Assembly: GCF_030160115.1 (NCBI RefSeq)
Contig: NZ_BSNS01000024.1
Location: 496,001 to 560,000 of the forward strand
Direction: 5' to 3'
Origin: Devosia nitrariae
GTDB lineage: Bacteria > Pseudomonadota > Alphaproteobacteria > Rhizobiales > Devosiaceae
Length of the DNA stretch: 64,000 nt
Positions 1 through 8,176 of the stretch are shown here, in pieces (position 1 is the stretch's first letter; every line of letters starts with the position of its first letter). A model generated the notes under the pieces. It worked only from the letters and a program-made list of their open reading frames with translations. It ran no database searches and had not been told where the DNA came from. Position numbers and translations under genes: made by a program.

Positions 1-268
1 CATTGGAGAGCGCCAGCGAATTGATGACCGTGCCGAGCATGCCCATGAGGTCAGCGGTAACCCGATCGGTGCCGTCAGCGGCAACGGCCATGCCGCGGAA
101 GATGTTGCCGGCCCCGATGACGATAGCGACCTCGACGCCGCTCTTGGCGACCTCGGCGATCTGGCGAGCAACAGCGTTGAGGAATTGTGGCTCGATGCCG
201 AAGGATTGGTCGCCGGCCAGCACTTCGCCAGAGACCTTCAACAGAATGCGCTTGTAGGCTGATGCCAT
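1..268 (-). CDS. pyrH: UMP kinase, N-terminal part (gene runs off the window)
   Basis: UMP kinase phosphorylates UMP to UDP in pyrimidine nucleotide synthesis in the cytoplasm. Only the first 89 codons are present; the rest lies beyond the left edge. The protein starts MASAYKRILLKVSGE, and the N-terminal K-x-SGE motif and the later GAGNIFRG nucleotide-binding loop are typical of bacterial PyrH. The ATG at 268 fits the family start. It is the third gene of the widely conserved rpsB-tsf-pyrH order, 200 bases downstream of tsf and beyond a strong terminator, so it may have its own promoter in 269-429. Confidence 0.95.
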   Translation of the reverse strand, partial: MASAYKRILLKVSGEVLAGDQSFGIEPQFLNAVARQIAEVAKSGVEVAIVIGAGNIFRGMAVAADGTDRVTADLMGMLGTVINSLALSN

Positions 269-429
269 ACACGACCCCTAAGCATTACGCATGCCGGGCG
301 CCGACTCCGCCGACGCCGGGCTGACCCTAATGTATCGACGGCGGACTGGGAACTGTCCGTGCCGCGCGCGATACGTGCAAACCTGCACTCGAAGACGATT
401 GTGGCGGGATAGCTGCCGCCGCACAGAAA

Positions 430-454
430 AAGGGCGGGCTTTTGGCCCGCCCTT
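430..454 (-). terminator. Rho-independent terminator after tsf
   Basis: A perfect 10-bp stem (430-439 with 445-454, 5-base loop) rich in G and C is followed on the minus strand by TTTTCTGTG. It lies 13 bases past the tsf stop and should end the rpsB-tsf transcript before pyrH. Confidence 0.85.
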
Positions 455-467
455 GTACTACCAGGGT

Positions 468-1394
468 TCAGCGCGTACCGGCGGTCGCCGCGACCTCGGC
501 GGCGAAGTCGGTTTCCTGCTTTTCGATGCCTTCGCCCAGCGCATAGCGCACGAACTTGGTCAGCTTGATCGGCGCGCCGACGTCCTTCTCGGCATTCTTG
601 ATTGCGTCTGCGACTTTGGTCTCGCCGTCAATAACGAAAGTCTGGGCGAGGAGCGTGACCTCTTCATAGTACTTGCGGATGCGGCCATCGACCATCTTCT
701 CGATGATCTCGGCGGGCTTGCCCGACTCCCTAGCCTGCTCGCTAAAGATGGCGCGCTCGCGCTCGACTACGGCTGGGTCGAGATCATCGGGCGAGACCGA
801 GAGCGGGTTAGTGGCGGCGATGTGCATGGCAAGCTGCCTGCCCAACGCGTTCAGCGCGGTCTTGTCGCCACTCGACTCCAGCCCCACGAGAATGCCGATG
901 CGCCCGAGGCCGTCCTTGACGGCCGCGTGGACGTAGCTCGACACCACCCCGTCCGAAACCGAGACGGTCTCGGTGCGGCGCAGGTTCATGTTCTCGCCGA
1001 TCTTAGCGATAGCTTCGGTGAGCTCGGCCGACACGGAATGTCCAGTGCCCGGATAAGGCATCTCGCCGAGCTTGACGGCATCGCCCTCGGCATCAAGGGC
1101 GAGCTTGGCCACGGTGCCGACAATAGTCTGGAACTGCTCGTTGCGCGCAACGAAGTCGGTCTCGGAGTTGACTTCGACGACGGCTGCACTGGTGCCTTCG
1201 GTTGCAACGCCGACCAACCCTTCGGCCGCAACGCGGTCAGCCTTCTTGGCGGCCTTGGCGAGACCGCGGGTGCGCAGCCAGTCGATAGCAGCTTCCATGT
1301 CGCCGTTGGTCTCGGCCAGCGCCCTCTTGCAGTCCATCATCCCGACGCCAGTGGCGTCGCGCAGTTGCTTGACCATTGCAGCTGTGATTTCCAT
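468..1394 (-). CDS. tsf: Elongation factor Ts
   Basis: EF-Ts is the nucleotide exchange factor for EF-Tu. The 308-residue protein begins MEITAAMVKQLRDATGVGMM, the classic UBA-like N-terminus, followed by the DCKRALAETNGDMEAAIDWLR region and the core motif SETDFVARN that contacts EF-Tu. Length matches the family. The open frame extends upstream of 1394, but that part is not EF-Ts-like; the ATG at 1394 with an upstream AAGAGGTG is chosen. It lies 73 bases downstream of rpsB on the same strand. Confidence 0.97.
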   Translation of the reverse strand: MEITAAMVKQLRDATGVGMMDCKRALAETNGDMEAAIDWLRTRGLAKAAKKADRVAAEGLVGVATEGTSAAVVEVNSETDFVARNEQFQTIVGTVAKLALDAEGDAVKLGEMPYPGTGHSVSAELTEAIAKIGENMNLRRTETVSVSDGVVSSYVHAAVKDGLGRIGILVGLESSGDKTALNALGRQLAMHIAATNPLSVSPDDLDPAVVERERAIFSEQARESGKPAEIIEKMVDGRIRKYYEEVTLLAQTFVIDGETKVADAIKNAEKDVGAPIKLTKFVRYALGEGIEKQETDFAAEVAATAGTR

Positions 1395-1467
1395 GGGGTT
1401 CACCTCTTGGCGGCCCCGAACCGGGGCCGCAGATTTAAGTCTGAAGATGTAATCCGTGTGACGCGGA

Positions 1468-2250
1468 TCAGTTGGCGGCAGCCTCTTGGCCCGGCTCGGA
1501 TTCCAGGGCCGGCTCGGCCGGAGCCTCCTCGGCCGCGCCGAGGTCCGCGCCCAGGGCAGCCGACGACCGGCCGATGCCGTCGATGGCAGCGCGCGAGACC
1601 AGCGAGACATAGAGCTCGAGCGCGCGGCTGGCATCGTCGTTGCCCGGGATCGGGTAATCGATGAGATCCGGATCGCTATTGGTATCGACGATGGCGACAA
1701 CCGGAATGCCGAGGCGGCGGGCTTCCTTGATCGCGTTCGCCTCTTTGTTGGTGTCGATGACGAAAAGGAGGCTGGGCAGGTTGCCCATGTCCTTGATGCC
1801 GCCGAGGTCGCGCTCCAGGCGCTCCTGCTCGCGGCTCATCATCAGGCGTTCCTTCTTGGTACGACCTTCAAGCCCCTCGGCCTCGAGCGCCTCGAGCTCG
1901 CGCAGGCGCGCAATAGAGTTCGAAATGGTCTGCCAGTTGGTCAACATGCCGCCCAACCAGCGGGAATTAACATAGTACTGGGCGCACTGCCGGGCAGCGT
2001 CCGCGACGAGCGGCGCGGCTTGTCGCTTGGTGCCAACAAACAGCACGCGGCCGCCGTCGGCCACTGTGTCGGAGACGAGCTGCAGCGCGCGGCTCAGGAG
2101 CGGCACGGTCTGGCTGAGGTCGACGATGTGGATGTCGTTGCGCACGCCGAAGATGAACTTTTCCATCTTCGGGTTCCAACGGTGCTTCTGGTGGCCAAAG
2201 TGCACGCCGGCTTCGAGAAGCTGGCGCATAGAAAAATCGGGCATTGCCAT
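1468..2250 (-). CDS. rpsB: 30S ribosomal protein S2
   Basis: Ribosomal protein S2 of the small subunit. The 260-residue protein starts MAMPDFSMRQLLEAGVHFGH and carries the S2 signatures GVHFGHQ, HIVDLSQT, WLGGMLTNW and DTNKE/NSDPDLIDYPIPGND. The acidic, alanine-rich tail (last about 25 residues) is an extension seen in alphaproteobacteria. Two in-frame starts are close together (2250 and 2244); 2250 has AGGAGAG at a good distance and is chosen. The open frame continues 24 codons further upstream without S2-like sequence. Confidence 0.97.
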   Translation of the reverse strand: MAMPDFSMRQLLEAGVHFGHQKHRWNPKMEKFIFGVRNDIHIVDLSQTVPLLSRALQLVSDTVADGGRVLFVGTKRQAAPLVADAARQCAQYYVNSRWLGGMLTNWQTISNSIARLRELEALEAEGLEGRTKKERLMMSREQERLERDLGGIKDMGNLPSLLFVIDTNKEANAIKEARRLGIPVVAIVDTNSDPDLIDYPIPGNDDASRALELYVSLVSRAAIDGIGRSSAALGADLGAAEEAPAEPALESEPGQEAAAN

Positions 2251-2629
2251 CTGGCAACTCTCCTTTACCGGTTGATGCCTCCACGAAGCGGTGCGACGGG
2301 AACCCCGCCACCGGATGGGCACCCGATCAGAAATCAGGAGGCCGGCCTCGTGTGTGAAATAGCGTCGGGACGCACCCGATCGCGTGCGGGGCTATAGCCC
2401 AGACTTGGCGGGAGCGCAAGCATGGTGCACCGCCTCGAGCTTATTCCCTTCGGGATTGCGCACGAGGATTGGTGCCTCTTGCCGCTGCCGACAACCAAGG
2501 AATTCTGACTTACGCGTCTTTCATATGCGTGCACGTTAGAGAATGTGCCGCCTGGGTTAGCCCCGAACGCGATGGGGGTGCGTCTTCGATGGTCCACACG
2601 GAGGGCGGCTGTTCATATCAAGCGCGCCT
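2251..2629. other. Gene-free stretch between rpsB and dnaE
   Basis: This 379-base interval holds the likely rpsB promoter (2391-2419) and leader. An open frame of 87 codons on the minus strand (2334-2597) has no recognisable composition or ribosome site and is not called. Confidence 0.6.
2391..2419 (-). promoter_or_regulatory. Candidate sigma-70 promoter for rpsB-tsf
   Basis: On the minus strand TTGCGC (2414-2419) and TATAGC (2391-2396) are separated by 17 bases, placing the transcript start about 130 bases before rpsB. The match is visual only. Confidence 0.4.
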
Positions 2630-5600
2630 TTAGTGGAGCCTGACGTCCGTTACCCCCTCGAGCGCCTTGATGCCGCCGGCGATCTCGGAGGTGAGGCGGA
2701 AATTGCCGGGCAGTTCGATCTCGTATTCGCGCGCGCCGCCGTCTCGGATGACGACGAAGCTGACTTGCCCTTCCCCGCCCGACTTCAACTGTGCGCGAAT
2801 GGGTGGCAGGCATTTGGGGCTGGCGGCAAAGACCGTCAAGCGACGGCCGACCTTTTCGGCGGCCTTCTCAAGAGGCTGGGCGTCAAGGATCCTGAGGCTC
2901 ACGCCCTCTGCCCGCTCGTCGGCACCAACCTGCAGGAGGACCGAATTGCCCACCTGCAAAAGGGCTCCAAACTCGTTGATCTGCTCGGAAAAAGCGATGC
3001 ACTCATAGCTGCCGGATTGGTCGGACAGCGTCAGGATCATCATGGGCGTGCCCTTGCGGGTGCGCCGGTCCTGCCGGGCCGAAACCGTGCCTGCCAACCG
3101 GCCGGCCGACGCGCCCGCTTCCCTGACCGCACGCTCGAAGTCGCCCCAGCGCTGCACGCGCAGCTTATCGAAGAGATCGGAATAAGCGTCGAGAGGATGG
3201 GCTGAAAGGTGAAAGCCGATGGCTGAGAACTCGCGGTCGGCGCGCTCAGCAACCGACCAAGCGGGGACACCGGCCGGCAGCTTGATCGGTTCGGGCGTGT
3301 CTGCAGCAAAGAGGTCGACGATGCCATCGGTCTTGTCGGTGGCGGCACGCTGGGCGGTGCCGACTAGGGCATCGATCGCGGCGAATGCCTGCTCCCGACG
3401 CGGTACCAACTCGTCGAAGGCACCGGCGTTGATCAGGGTTTCGAGCGTGCGCTTATTGACGATACGCGGGTCGACACGCGTGGCGAAATCGGCAAGGTCT
3501 GCAAACAGCCGATCCCCCCGCACCTCGGCGATGTGCTCGCCAACCTGCCGACCAACGCCTTTGACCGCGCAGAGTGCGTAGTAGATCTTGCCGTCCTTGA
3601 CCGAGAACAGGGCTTCCGAGCGGTTGACGCAGGGCGGAACGACTTCGATGCCCTTCTTGCCCGCCTCATGACGGAAGTCGGCGAGCTTGTCGGTCTGCGC
3701 CATGTCGAGCGTCATCGAGGCGGCGTAGAACTCGTGCGGATGGTGCTGCTTGAGGTAGGCGGTCTGGTAGGAAACCCAGGCATAGGCCGCAGCGTGGCTC
3801 TTGTTGAAGCCGTAATTGGCGAACTTGGCGAGGAGGTCGAAGATCTGGTCGGCCAGGCTTTCGCTGACGCCGTTGGGACCGGCACCCTGGCGGAAGCGGA
3901 CGCGCTGGGCGTCCATCTCGGCCTTGATCTTCTTGCCCATGGCGCGGCGCAACATATCCGCCTCGCCCAGCGAATATCCCGACAGGAGCTGGGCGATCTG
4001 CATCACCTGCTCCTGATAGACGATGATGCCGTAGGTCTCATCGAGCACAGCCTTGAGCGCCGGGTGGGGATAATCCACCGGTTCGCGCCCGTGCTTGCGG
4101 TCGATGAAGCTCGGGATGTTATCCATCGGCCCCGGCCGATAGAGCGCATTCATGGCGATGAGGTCTTCGATGCGGTCGGGCTTCAATTCCATGAGGGCCC
4201 GGCGCATGCCCGCGCTTTCAAACTGGAAGATGCCGTAGGTGTCGCCCCGCGCGTAGAGCTTGTAGGTTTCCGCGTCGTCGATCGGAATGGCGTCGATATC
4301 GAGATCGACCCCTTTCCGGCGGACCATCCCCACAGCCTGCTTGATGGTCGTGAGCGTCTTCAAACCGAGAAAGTCGAATTTGACCAGACCGGCGGGCTCG
4401 ACCCATTTGAGATTGTACTGGGTGACCGGCATGTCCGAGCGCGGATCGCGATAGAGCGGCACGAGTTCCTGCAGCGCTCTGTCGCCGATGACGATGCCGG
4501 CAGCGTGGGTCGAAGCGTGGCGGAAGAGGCCCTCGAGCTTGCGGGCGATGGCAACGAGGTCGGCTACCGTCTCGTCTTCCTCGGCCATCATGCGGAACTG
4601 CGGTACATCGGCGAGCGTGCGCTCGATGGTCCAGGGGTCTGCCGGATTGGCGGGCACCAGCTTGCAAATGCGATCGACCTGCCCATAAGGCATCTGCAGC
4701 ACGCGTCCGACGTCACGGAGCACCGCGCGGGCCTGGAGCGTACCGAAGGTGATGATCTGGGCGACCTGCTCGCTGCCGTACTTGTCCTGAACGTAGCGGA
4801 TCACTTCCTCGCGCCGGTCCTGACAGAAGTCGATGTCGAAGTCCGGCATCGAGATACGCTCCGGATTGAGGAAGCGCTCGAAGAGGAGGTTGTAGAGCAA
4901 AGGATCGAGGTCAGTGATGGTCGTCGCATAGGCGACGAGCGAGCCCGCCCCTGAGCCACGCCCTGGTCCCACTGGGATATCGTGCGCCTTTGCCCAGCGG
5001 ATAAAGTCAGCAACGATCAGGAAATAGCCTGGAAACTTCATGCTCTGGATAATTTCGAGCTCGAAGTCCAGGCGCTCGCGATAGTCCGCCTCGGTTTTGC
5101 CCGGCGCCAAGCCCGCGGCGAGGCGCTTCTCGAGTCCCTCCTCGGCCATTGCGCGCAGCGCCGCCGCCTCGGTGGCGACAGACTCGTCCTCGCTCACATT
5201 GGGGGCTGCGGCGAATTTGGGCAGGATCGGTCCGCGCGTTTTCGGCCGATAGCTCGCGCGCCTGGCGATCTCGACGCTCATATCGAGCGCCTCGGGCAGA
5301 TCCGAGAAGAGCTCGATCATCTCGGCGCGGGTCTTGAAATAGTACTGGTCGTTGAGCTTGCGCCGGGCGGTCTGGGCGATCACCGTACCGCCGGCGATGG
5401 CGAGCAGCGCGTCGTGCGCTTCGAAATCCTCCATGGCCTGGAAGAAGGGTTCGTTGGTTGCCACCAACGGCACGCCATGGCGATAGGCATAATCGATCAG
5501 TCGCGGCTCGACATTGGCCTCCTGCGGGCGACCGTGTCGCTGCAACTCGACATAGAGCCGATTTTTGAAGAGACCGCGCAGGCGCTCGAGCCGGCCCAGA

Positions 5601-6085
5601 GCGTTACCCTCCTGCCCCAGCGCGAAGGCCATGTCGATGGCGCCTTCGGGGCCGCCGGTGAGGCAGAGGACGCCTTCGAGCGTTTCGGGCGAGAGCCAGT
5701 CGAGCCGGGCGCGGGCGTGGCCGTTCTCGCCTTCGAGATAGGCGCGGCTGACGAGGCGCGAGAGATTGCCGAAACCTGCTTCGTTGGCGGCCATCAGCAC
5801 AACCGAAGATTTGCCCTGCCAGCCCTGATAACCGCGTTCGCTCACCCGCTCCTCGGCGGCGGCGAAGTCGATCGGCAACTCGCAGCCGATCAGCGGCTGG
5901 ATACCTTTCTTGACGGCCTTTTCGGAGAATTCGAGCGCGCCGAATAGATTACCGGTGTCGGCTATGCCGATGGCAGGCTGCTTATCGGCCTTGGCGAGGT
6001 CAAGGATGGTCCCGAGCTGCAGCGCGCCCTCGAGCAGCGAGAAGGCGGAATGCACGTGCAGATGGATGAAACCGGGACCACTCAT
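2630..6085 (-). CDS. dnaE: DNA polymerase III alpha subunit (replicative)
   Basis: Catalytic subunit of the replicative polymerase. The 1151-residue protein opens with a PHP domain (HLHVHSAFSLLEG), then the C-family polymerase core with PDFDIDFCQDRR, whose aspartates bind the catalytic metals, and further catalytic-region motifs such as GPGRGSGAGSLVAYA and MNALYRPGPMD. Helix-hairpin-helix and OB-fold regions follow (about residues 850-1100). The length and PHP motif fit DnaE1 rather than the shorter mutagenic DnaE2, and no imuA/imuB genes are adjacent. It starts at an ATG at 6085, 78 bases downstream of a micro-ORF with LexA-like operators. The downstream neighbour is rpsB, in the same direction but with its own promoter. 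Confidence 0.97.
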   Translation of the reverse strand: MSGPGFIHLHVHSAFSLLEGALQLGTILDLAKADKQPAIGIADTGNLFGALEFSEKAVKKGIQPLIGCELPIDFAAAEERVSERGYQGWQGKSSVVLMAANEAGFGNLSRLVSRAYLEGENGHARARLDWLSPETLEGVLCLTGGPEGAIDMAFALGQEGNALGRLERLRGLFKNRLYVELQRHGRPQEANVEPRLIDYAYRHGVPLVATNEPFFQAMEDFEAHDALLAIAGGTVIAQTARRKLNDQYYFKTRAEMIELFSDLPEALDMSVEIARRASYRPKTRGPILPKFAAAPNVSEDESVATEAAALRAMAEEGLEKRLAAGLAPGKTEADYRERLDFELEIIQSMKFPGYFLIVADFIRWAKAHDIPVGPGRGSGAGSLVAYATTITDLDPLLYNLLFERFLNPERISMPDFDIDFCQDRREEVIRYVQDKYGSEQVAQIITFGTLQARAVLRDVGRVLQMPYGQVDRICKLVPANPADPWTIERTLADVPQFRMMAEEDETVADLVAIARKLEGLFRHASTHAAGIVIGDRALQELVPLYRDPRSDMPVTQYNLKWVEPAGLVKFDFLGLKTLTTIKQAVGMVRRKGVDLDIDAIPIDDAETYKLYARGDTYGIFQFESAGMRRALMELKPDRIEDLIAMNALYRPGPMDNIPSFIDRKHGREPVDYPHPALKAVLDETYGIIVYQEQVMQIAQLLSGYSLGEADMLRRAMGKKIKAEMDAQRVRFRQGAGPNGVSESLADQIFDLLAKFANYGFNKSHAAAYAWVSYQTAYLKQHHPHEFYAASMTLDMAQTDKLADFRHEAGKKGIEVVPPCVNRSEALFSVKDGKIYYALCAVKGVGRQVGEHIAEVRGDRLFADLADFATRVDPRIVNKRTLETLINAGAFDELVPRREQAFAAIDALVGTAQRAATDKTDGIVDLFAADTPEPIKLPAGVPAWSVAERADREFSAIGFHLSAHPLDAYSDLFDKLRVQRWGDFERAVREAGASAGRLAGTVSARQDRRTRKGTPMMILTLSDQSGSYECIAFSEQINEFGALLQVGNSVLLQVGADERAEGVSLRILDAQPLEKAAEKVGRRLTVFAASPKCLPPIRAQLKSGGEGQVSFVVIRDGGAREYEIELPGNFRLTSEIAGGIKALEGVTDVRLH

Positions 6086-6163
6086 TGGGGCTCTTGCCTG
6101 ACGCTTCCTTGTGGCAGGCCGAAGGCCGGGAGGAAACCACCGCGCACCCGCTTTCCCCAGATG

Positions 6164-6262
6164 TCACACGAGTCGGGTTACGACATCCATCCAGGTGAGC
6201 GCGCCGATGGTGAACGCGCCGAGAGTAATGAACGCGGCAAGGTCCTTGATGAAGCCGAGCAT
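6164..6262 (-). CDS. 32-residue membrane micro-protein, LexA-type promoter
   Basis: A 33-codon ORF starts MLGFIKDLAAF and ends VVTRLV. Residues about 10-28 form one hydrophobic segment, so a single-pass inner-membrane peptide is likely. The ribosome site GAGGAGGCAG lies 3 bases before the ATG. Upstream is a TTCACA-N17-TATAAG promoter overlapped by two GTTT-N7-GTTC boxes, the alphaproteobacterial LexA pattern with one mismatch each. In Caulobacter the SOS-induced division inhibitor SidA is also a very short (29-residue) inner-membrane protein, so a comparable role is possible. No sequence identity to SidA is claimed. It could also be a leader peptide for dnaE, which begins 78 bases downstream. 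Confidence 0.7.
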   Translation of the reverse strand: MLGFIKDLAAFITLGAFTIGALTWMDVVTRLV

Positions 6263-6277
6263 GACTGCCTCCTCGTT

Positions 6278-6292
6278 GTTTCTGGTTTGTTC
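6278..6292 (-). promoter_or_regulatory. LexA-type box 1 (proximal)
   Basis: Read on the plus strand this is GTTTCTGGTTTGTTC, matching the alphaproteobacterial SOS consensus GTTC-N7-GTTC at 7 of 8 fixed positions. It lies just downstream of the -10 hexamer TATAAG (6292-6297), covering the transcript start. Confidence 0.6.
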
Positions 6293-6320
6293 TTATACGT
6301 TTCTCATTTGTTCTTGTGAA
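6292..6320 (-). promoter_or_regulatory. Promoter of the 32-residue ORF
   Basis: TTCACA (6315-6320) and TATAAG (6292-6297) on the minus strand are spaced by exactly 17 bases. Box 2 fills the spacer and box 1 abuts the -10, so a bound repressor would block RNA polymerase. Confidence 0.6.
6299..6313 (-). promoter_or_regulatory. LexA-type box 2 (distal)
   Basis: GTTTCTCATTTGTTC on the plus strand, with the same single deviation as box 1. Its centre is 21 bp (two helical turns) from that of box 1, which puts both on the same DNA face. Confidence 0.6.
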
Positions 6321-6460
6321 GAGCGTGGATAGCGGGGAAAGCCGGGCAGTTAACGCGAGGTTAAAATGAGCACCCGCTGCGGTTACGCTCTACCGGAGTT
6401 CGTGCCGGCCCGGCGTTGTCCCGAATAAAGCGGAAATGAGCGACCGTTGCTTGGACAAGA

Positions 6461-6484
6461 AAATGGCGGCCGCAGCCGCCATTT
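6461..6484 (-). terminator. Terminator of the nine-gene sugar operon
   Basis: A 10-bp perfect stem (6461-6470 with 6475-6484) around a 4-base CGCA loop, followed on the minus strand by a T-rich tail (TTCTTG). It lies 35 bases after the last gene of the operon. Confidence 0.75.
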
Positions 6485-6519
6485 GTCGTGCGATCGATTT
6501 GTTCGTGAGCCGGATTGGG

Positions 6520-7671
6520 TCAAACCTCGGAGAGCTTCACCCACTTGCTCTCAGCCTGGCTCGACTTCACCGAAGCCACGATGAACTGCATGCCTTCGAC
6601 GCCATCGGCGAGCGTTGGCAGAAGGTCCTCATACTCGGCCCCTTCGCCGCGGATCACGGCGGCGAACTGACTGTAGAGGGTGGCGAAGGCCTCGAGATAC
6701 CCTTCCGGATGACCAGACGGAATGCGTACATTCATGGCCGAGGCGGCCGAGCCCGAGATGGCGCCGCCGCGGGTCAACAGTTGCTTGGGTTTGCCAAATT
6801 CGGTGAACCACATCTGGTTGGGGTTGTCCTGGCGCCATTCGAGGCCGCCCTTGTCGCCATAGACGCGCAGCTGCAGGCCGTTCTCGTTGCCGACGGCAAC
6901 CTGGCTCGCCCAGAGCATGCCACGCGCCCCACCCTCGAACCGCAGCATGATGTGGACGTTGTCATCCACGCGCCGGCCCGGCACGAAGGCCGTGAGGTCG
7001 GCGGCCACTGCCTCGGTCCTGAGGCCGGTGACGAAGCGGGCAAGGTTATAGGCGTGGGTGCCGATGTCGCCGATGGCGCCGCCCATGCCCGAGCGGGCCG
7101 GATCGGTCCGCCAGGCGGCCTGCTTGTTGTCCTCGTCGGTGGGTTCGGTGAGCCAGTCCTGCGGATATTCGGCCTGAACCACGCGGATCGTGCCAAGCGC
7201 GCCGGATTTGATCAGTTCACGGGCCTGACGCATCAACGGATAGCCGGTGTAGTTATGCGTCAGCAGAAACTTCGCCCCGTTGGCCGGCTTCACCTGCGCG
7301 AGGGCGCGGGCGTCTTCGATGGTATTGGAAAGCGGCTTGTCGCAGATGACGTGGATGCCGGCCTCGAGGAAGGTCTTGGCAGGACCGACATGCATGTGGT
7401 TGGGAGTGACGATCGAGACGGCCTCGATGCCGTCGGGCCGCGCGGCCTCGGCCCGCGCCATCTCTTCATAGCTCCCGTAGATGCGGTCCTCGGCGAGGCC
7501 GAGATTTCTGCCGGATTCCCTTGCCACCTCGGGGCGGGAGGAGAGCGCGCCGGCAACGAGCTGGAAGTCGCCGTCGAGCCGCGCCGCTATGCGGTGCACG
7601 TAGCCGATAAAGGCCCCCGTGCCGCCGCCGACCATGCCAAGGCGAATGGGTCTTGCGCCATTCTCACCCAT
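6520..7671 (-). CDS. Gfo/Idh/MocA-family NAD(P)-dependent sugar dehydrogenase
   Basis: A 383-residue oxidoreductase. The N-terminal Rossmann fold shows GMVGGGTGAFIG; the family lysine lies in CDKPLSN, and the later region GGAIGDIGTHAYNLARF carries the His of the active-site helix. Such enzymes oxidise a hydroxyl of sugars or inositols using NAD(P). It is the last gene of the operon and its start overlaps the end of the GyrI-like gene by 8 bases, so translation is coupled. The ATG at 7671 has GGAGGAG upstream; the frame continues another 14 codons but without family sequence. The substrate cannot be read from the sequence; the neighbouring TIM-barrel isomerases suggest an oxidised sugar or inositol intermediate. 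Confidence 0.9.
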   Translation of the reverse strand: MGENGARPIRLGMVGGGTGAFIGYVHRIAARLDGDFQLVAGALSSRPEVARESGRNLGLAEDRIYGSYEEMARAEAARPDGIEAVSIVTPNHMHVGPAKTFLEAGIHVICDKPLSNTIEDARALAQVKPANGAKFLLTHNYTGYPLMRQARELIKSGALGTIRVVQAEYPQDWLTEPTDEDNKQAAWRTDPARSGMGGAIGDIGTHAYNLARFVTGLRTEAVAADLTAFVPGRRVDDNVHIMLRFEGGARGMLWASQVAVGNENGLQLRVYGDKGGLEWRQDNPNQMWFTEFGKPKQLLTRGGAISGSAASAMNVRIPSGHPEGYLEAFATLYSQFAAVIRGEGAEYEDLLPTLADGVEGMQFIVASVKSSQAESKWVKLSEV

Positions 7672-8176
7672 TTTCCAACTCCTCCGGTGTTCGCTCGCGC
7701 CATCGCGGCGCATCGTTGCTCTTCAGGCTCAAATAGAGATCGTGCGGCCTATCTTCTCCCGCCGCGGTATAGCCGAAGTCGAGTTTGACGTCGCTGACCG
7801 CAAGTCCTGCCGTCTCTGCGTGGGCGTAGAGGGCCGAGAAACCGTCCGCGATACCGGCGAGCGGGCCGGTGTGGACGAGATGCAGCCACTCGCCGGCGGG
7901 GATATCCAGCCGACGCATTTCCACCGGGCACGCCGCAGGGGCGTTCTGCGCTTGGACCCCGACGAGTTCGGTATAGACGCCGTCCCGCACGTCGACGCTG
8001 ACTTCAAGAAAGGACTGTTTTTGACTCATGAACCGACGAAGATCGTCGGCGCGACGGAAGAGCTGACGCCAGGCATCGGGCACAGCCTCAAATAGCTGGT
8101 TCCAGGGCGCCTCGACCCGTAAGCCGATCACAGTGATCGGCTCCAGCCGCACCAGTTCGACCACCCGGTTCGACAC
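7664..8176 (-). CDS. GyrI-like small-molecule-binding domain protein
   Basis: A 170-residue protein that resembles a stand-alone GyrI-like (effector-binding) domain, with no DNA-binding part. It starts VVELVRLEPITVIGLRVEAP and has the central LDIPAGEWLHLVHTGPL segment typical of this fold. The start is GTG at 8176, sharing one base with the upstream stop codon (TAGTG), and its end overlaps the dehydrogenase start by 8 bases, so it is firmly in the operon. The family is best known as the ligand-binding half of AraC/MerR activators and as GyrI; stand-alone members may bind or hydrolyse small molecules. Its role among sugar enzymes is unknown. Confidence 0.75.
   Translation of the reverse strand: MSNRVVELVRLEPITVIGLRVEAPWNQLFEAVPDAWRQLFRRADDLRRFMSQKQSFLEVSVDVRDGVYTELVGVQAQNAPAACPVEMRRLDIPAGEWLHLVHTGPLAGIADGFSALYAHAETAGLAVSDVKLDFGYTAAGEDRPHDLYLSLKSNDAPRWRERTPEELENG

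Noticed and set aside
291..1664. Long plus-strand open frame of 457 codons opposite tsf and rpsB
   Set aside because: It is the high-GC shadow of two certain ribosomal/translation genes and has no family sequence or ribosome site.
2334..2597. 87-codon minus-strand frame between dnaE and rpsB
   Set aside because: Overlaps the likely rpsB promoter and has an unnatural composition.
3533..4954. 473-codon plus-strand frame opposite dnaE
   Set aside because: Antisense shadow of the dnaE coding sequence; composition follows the codon pattern of the opposite strand.
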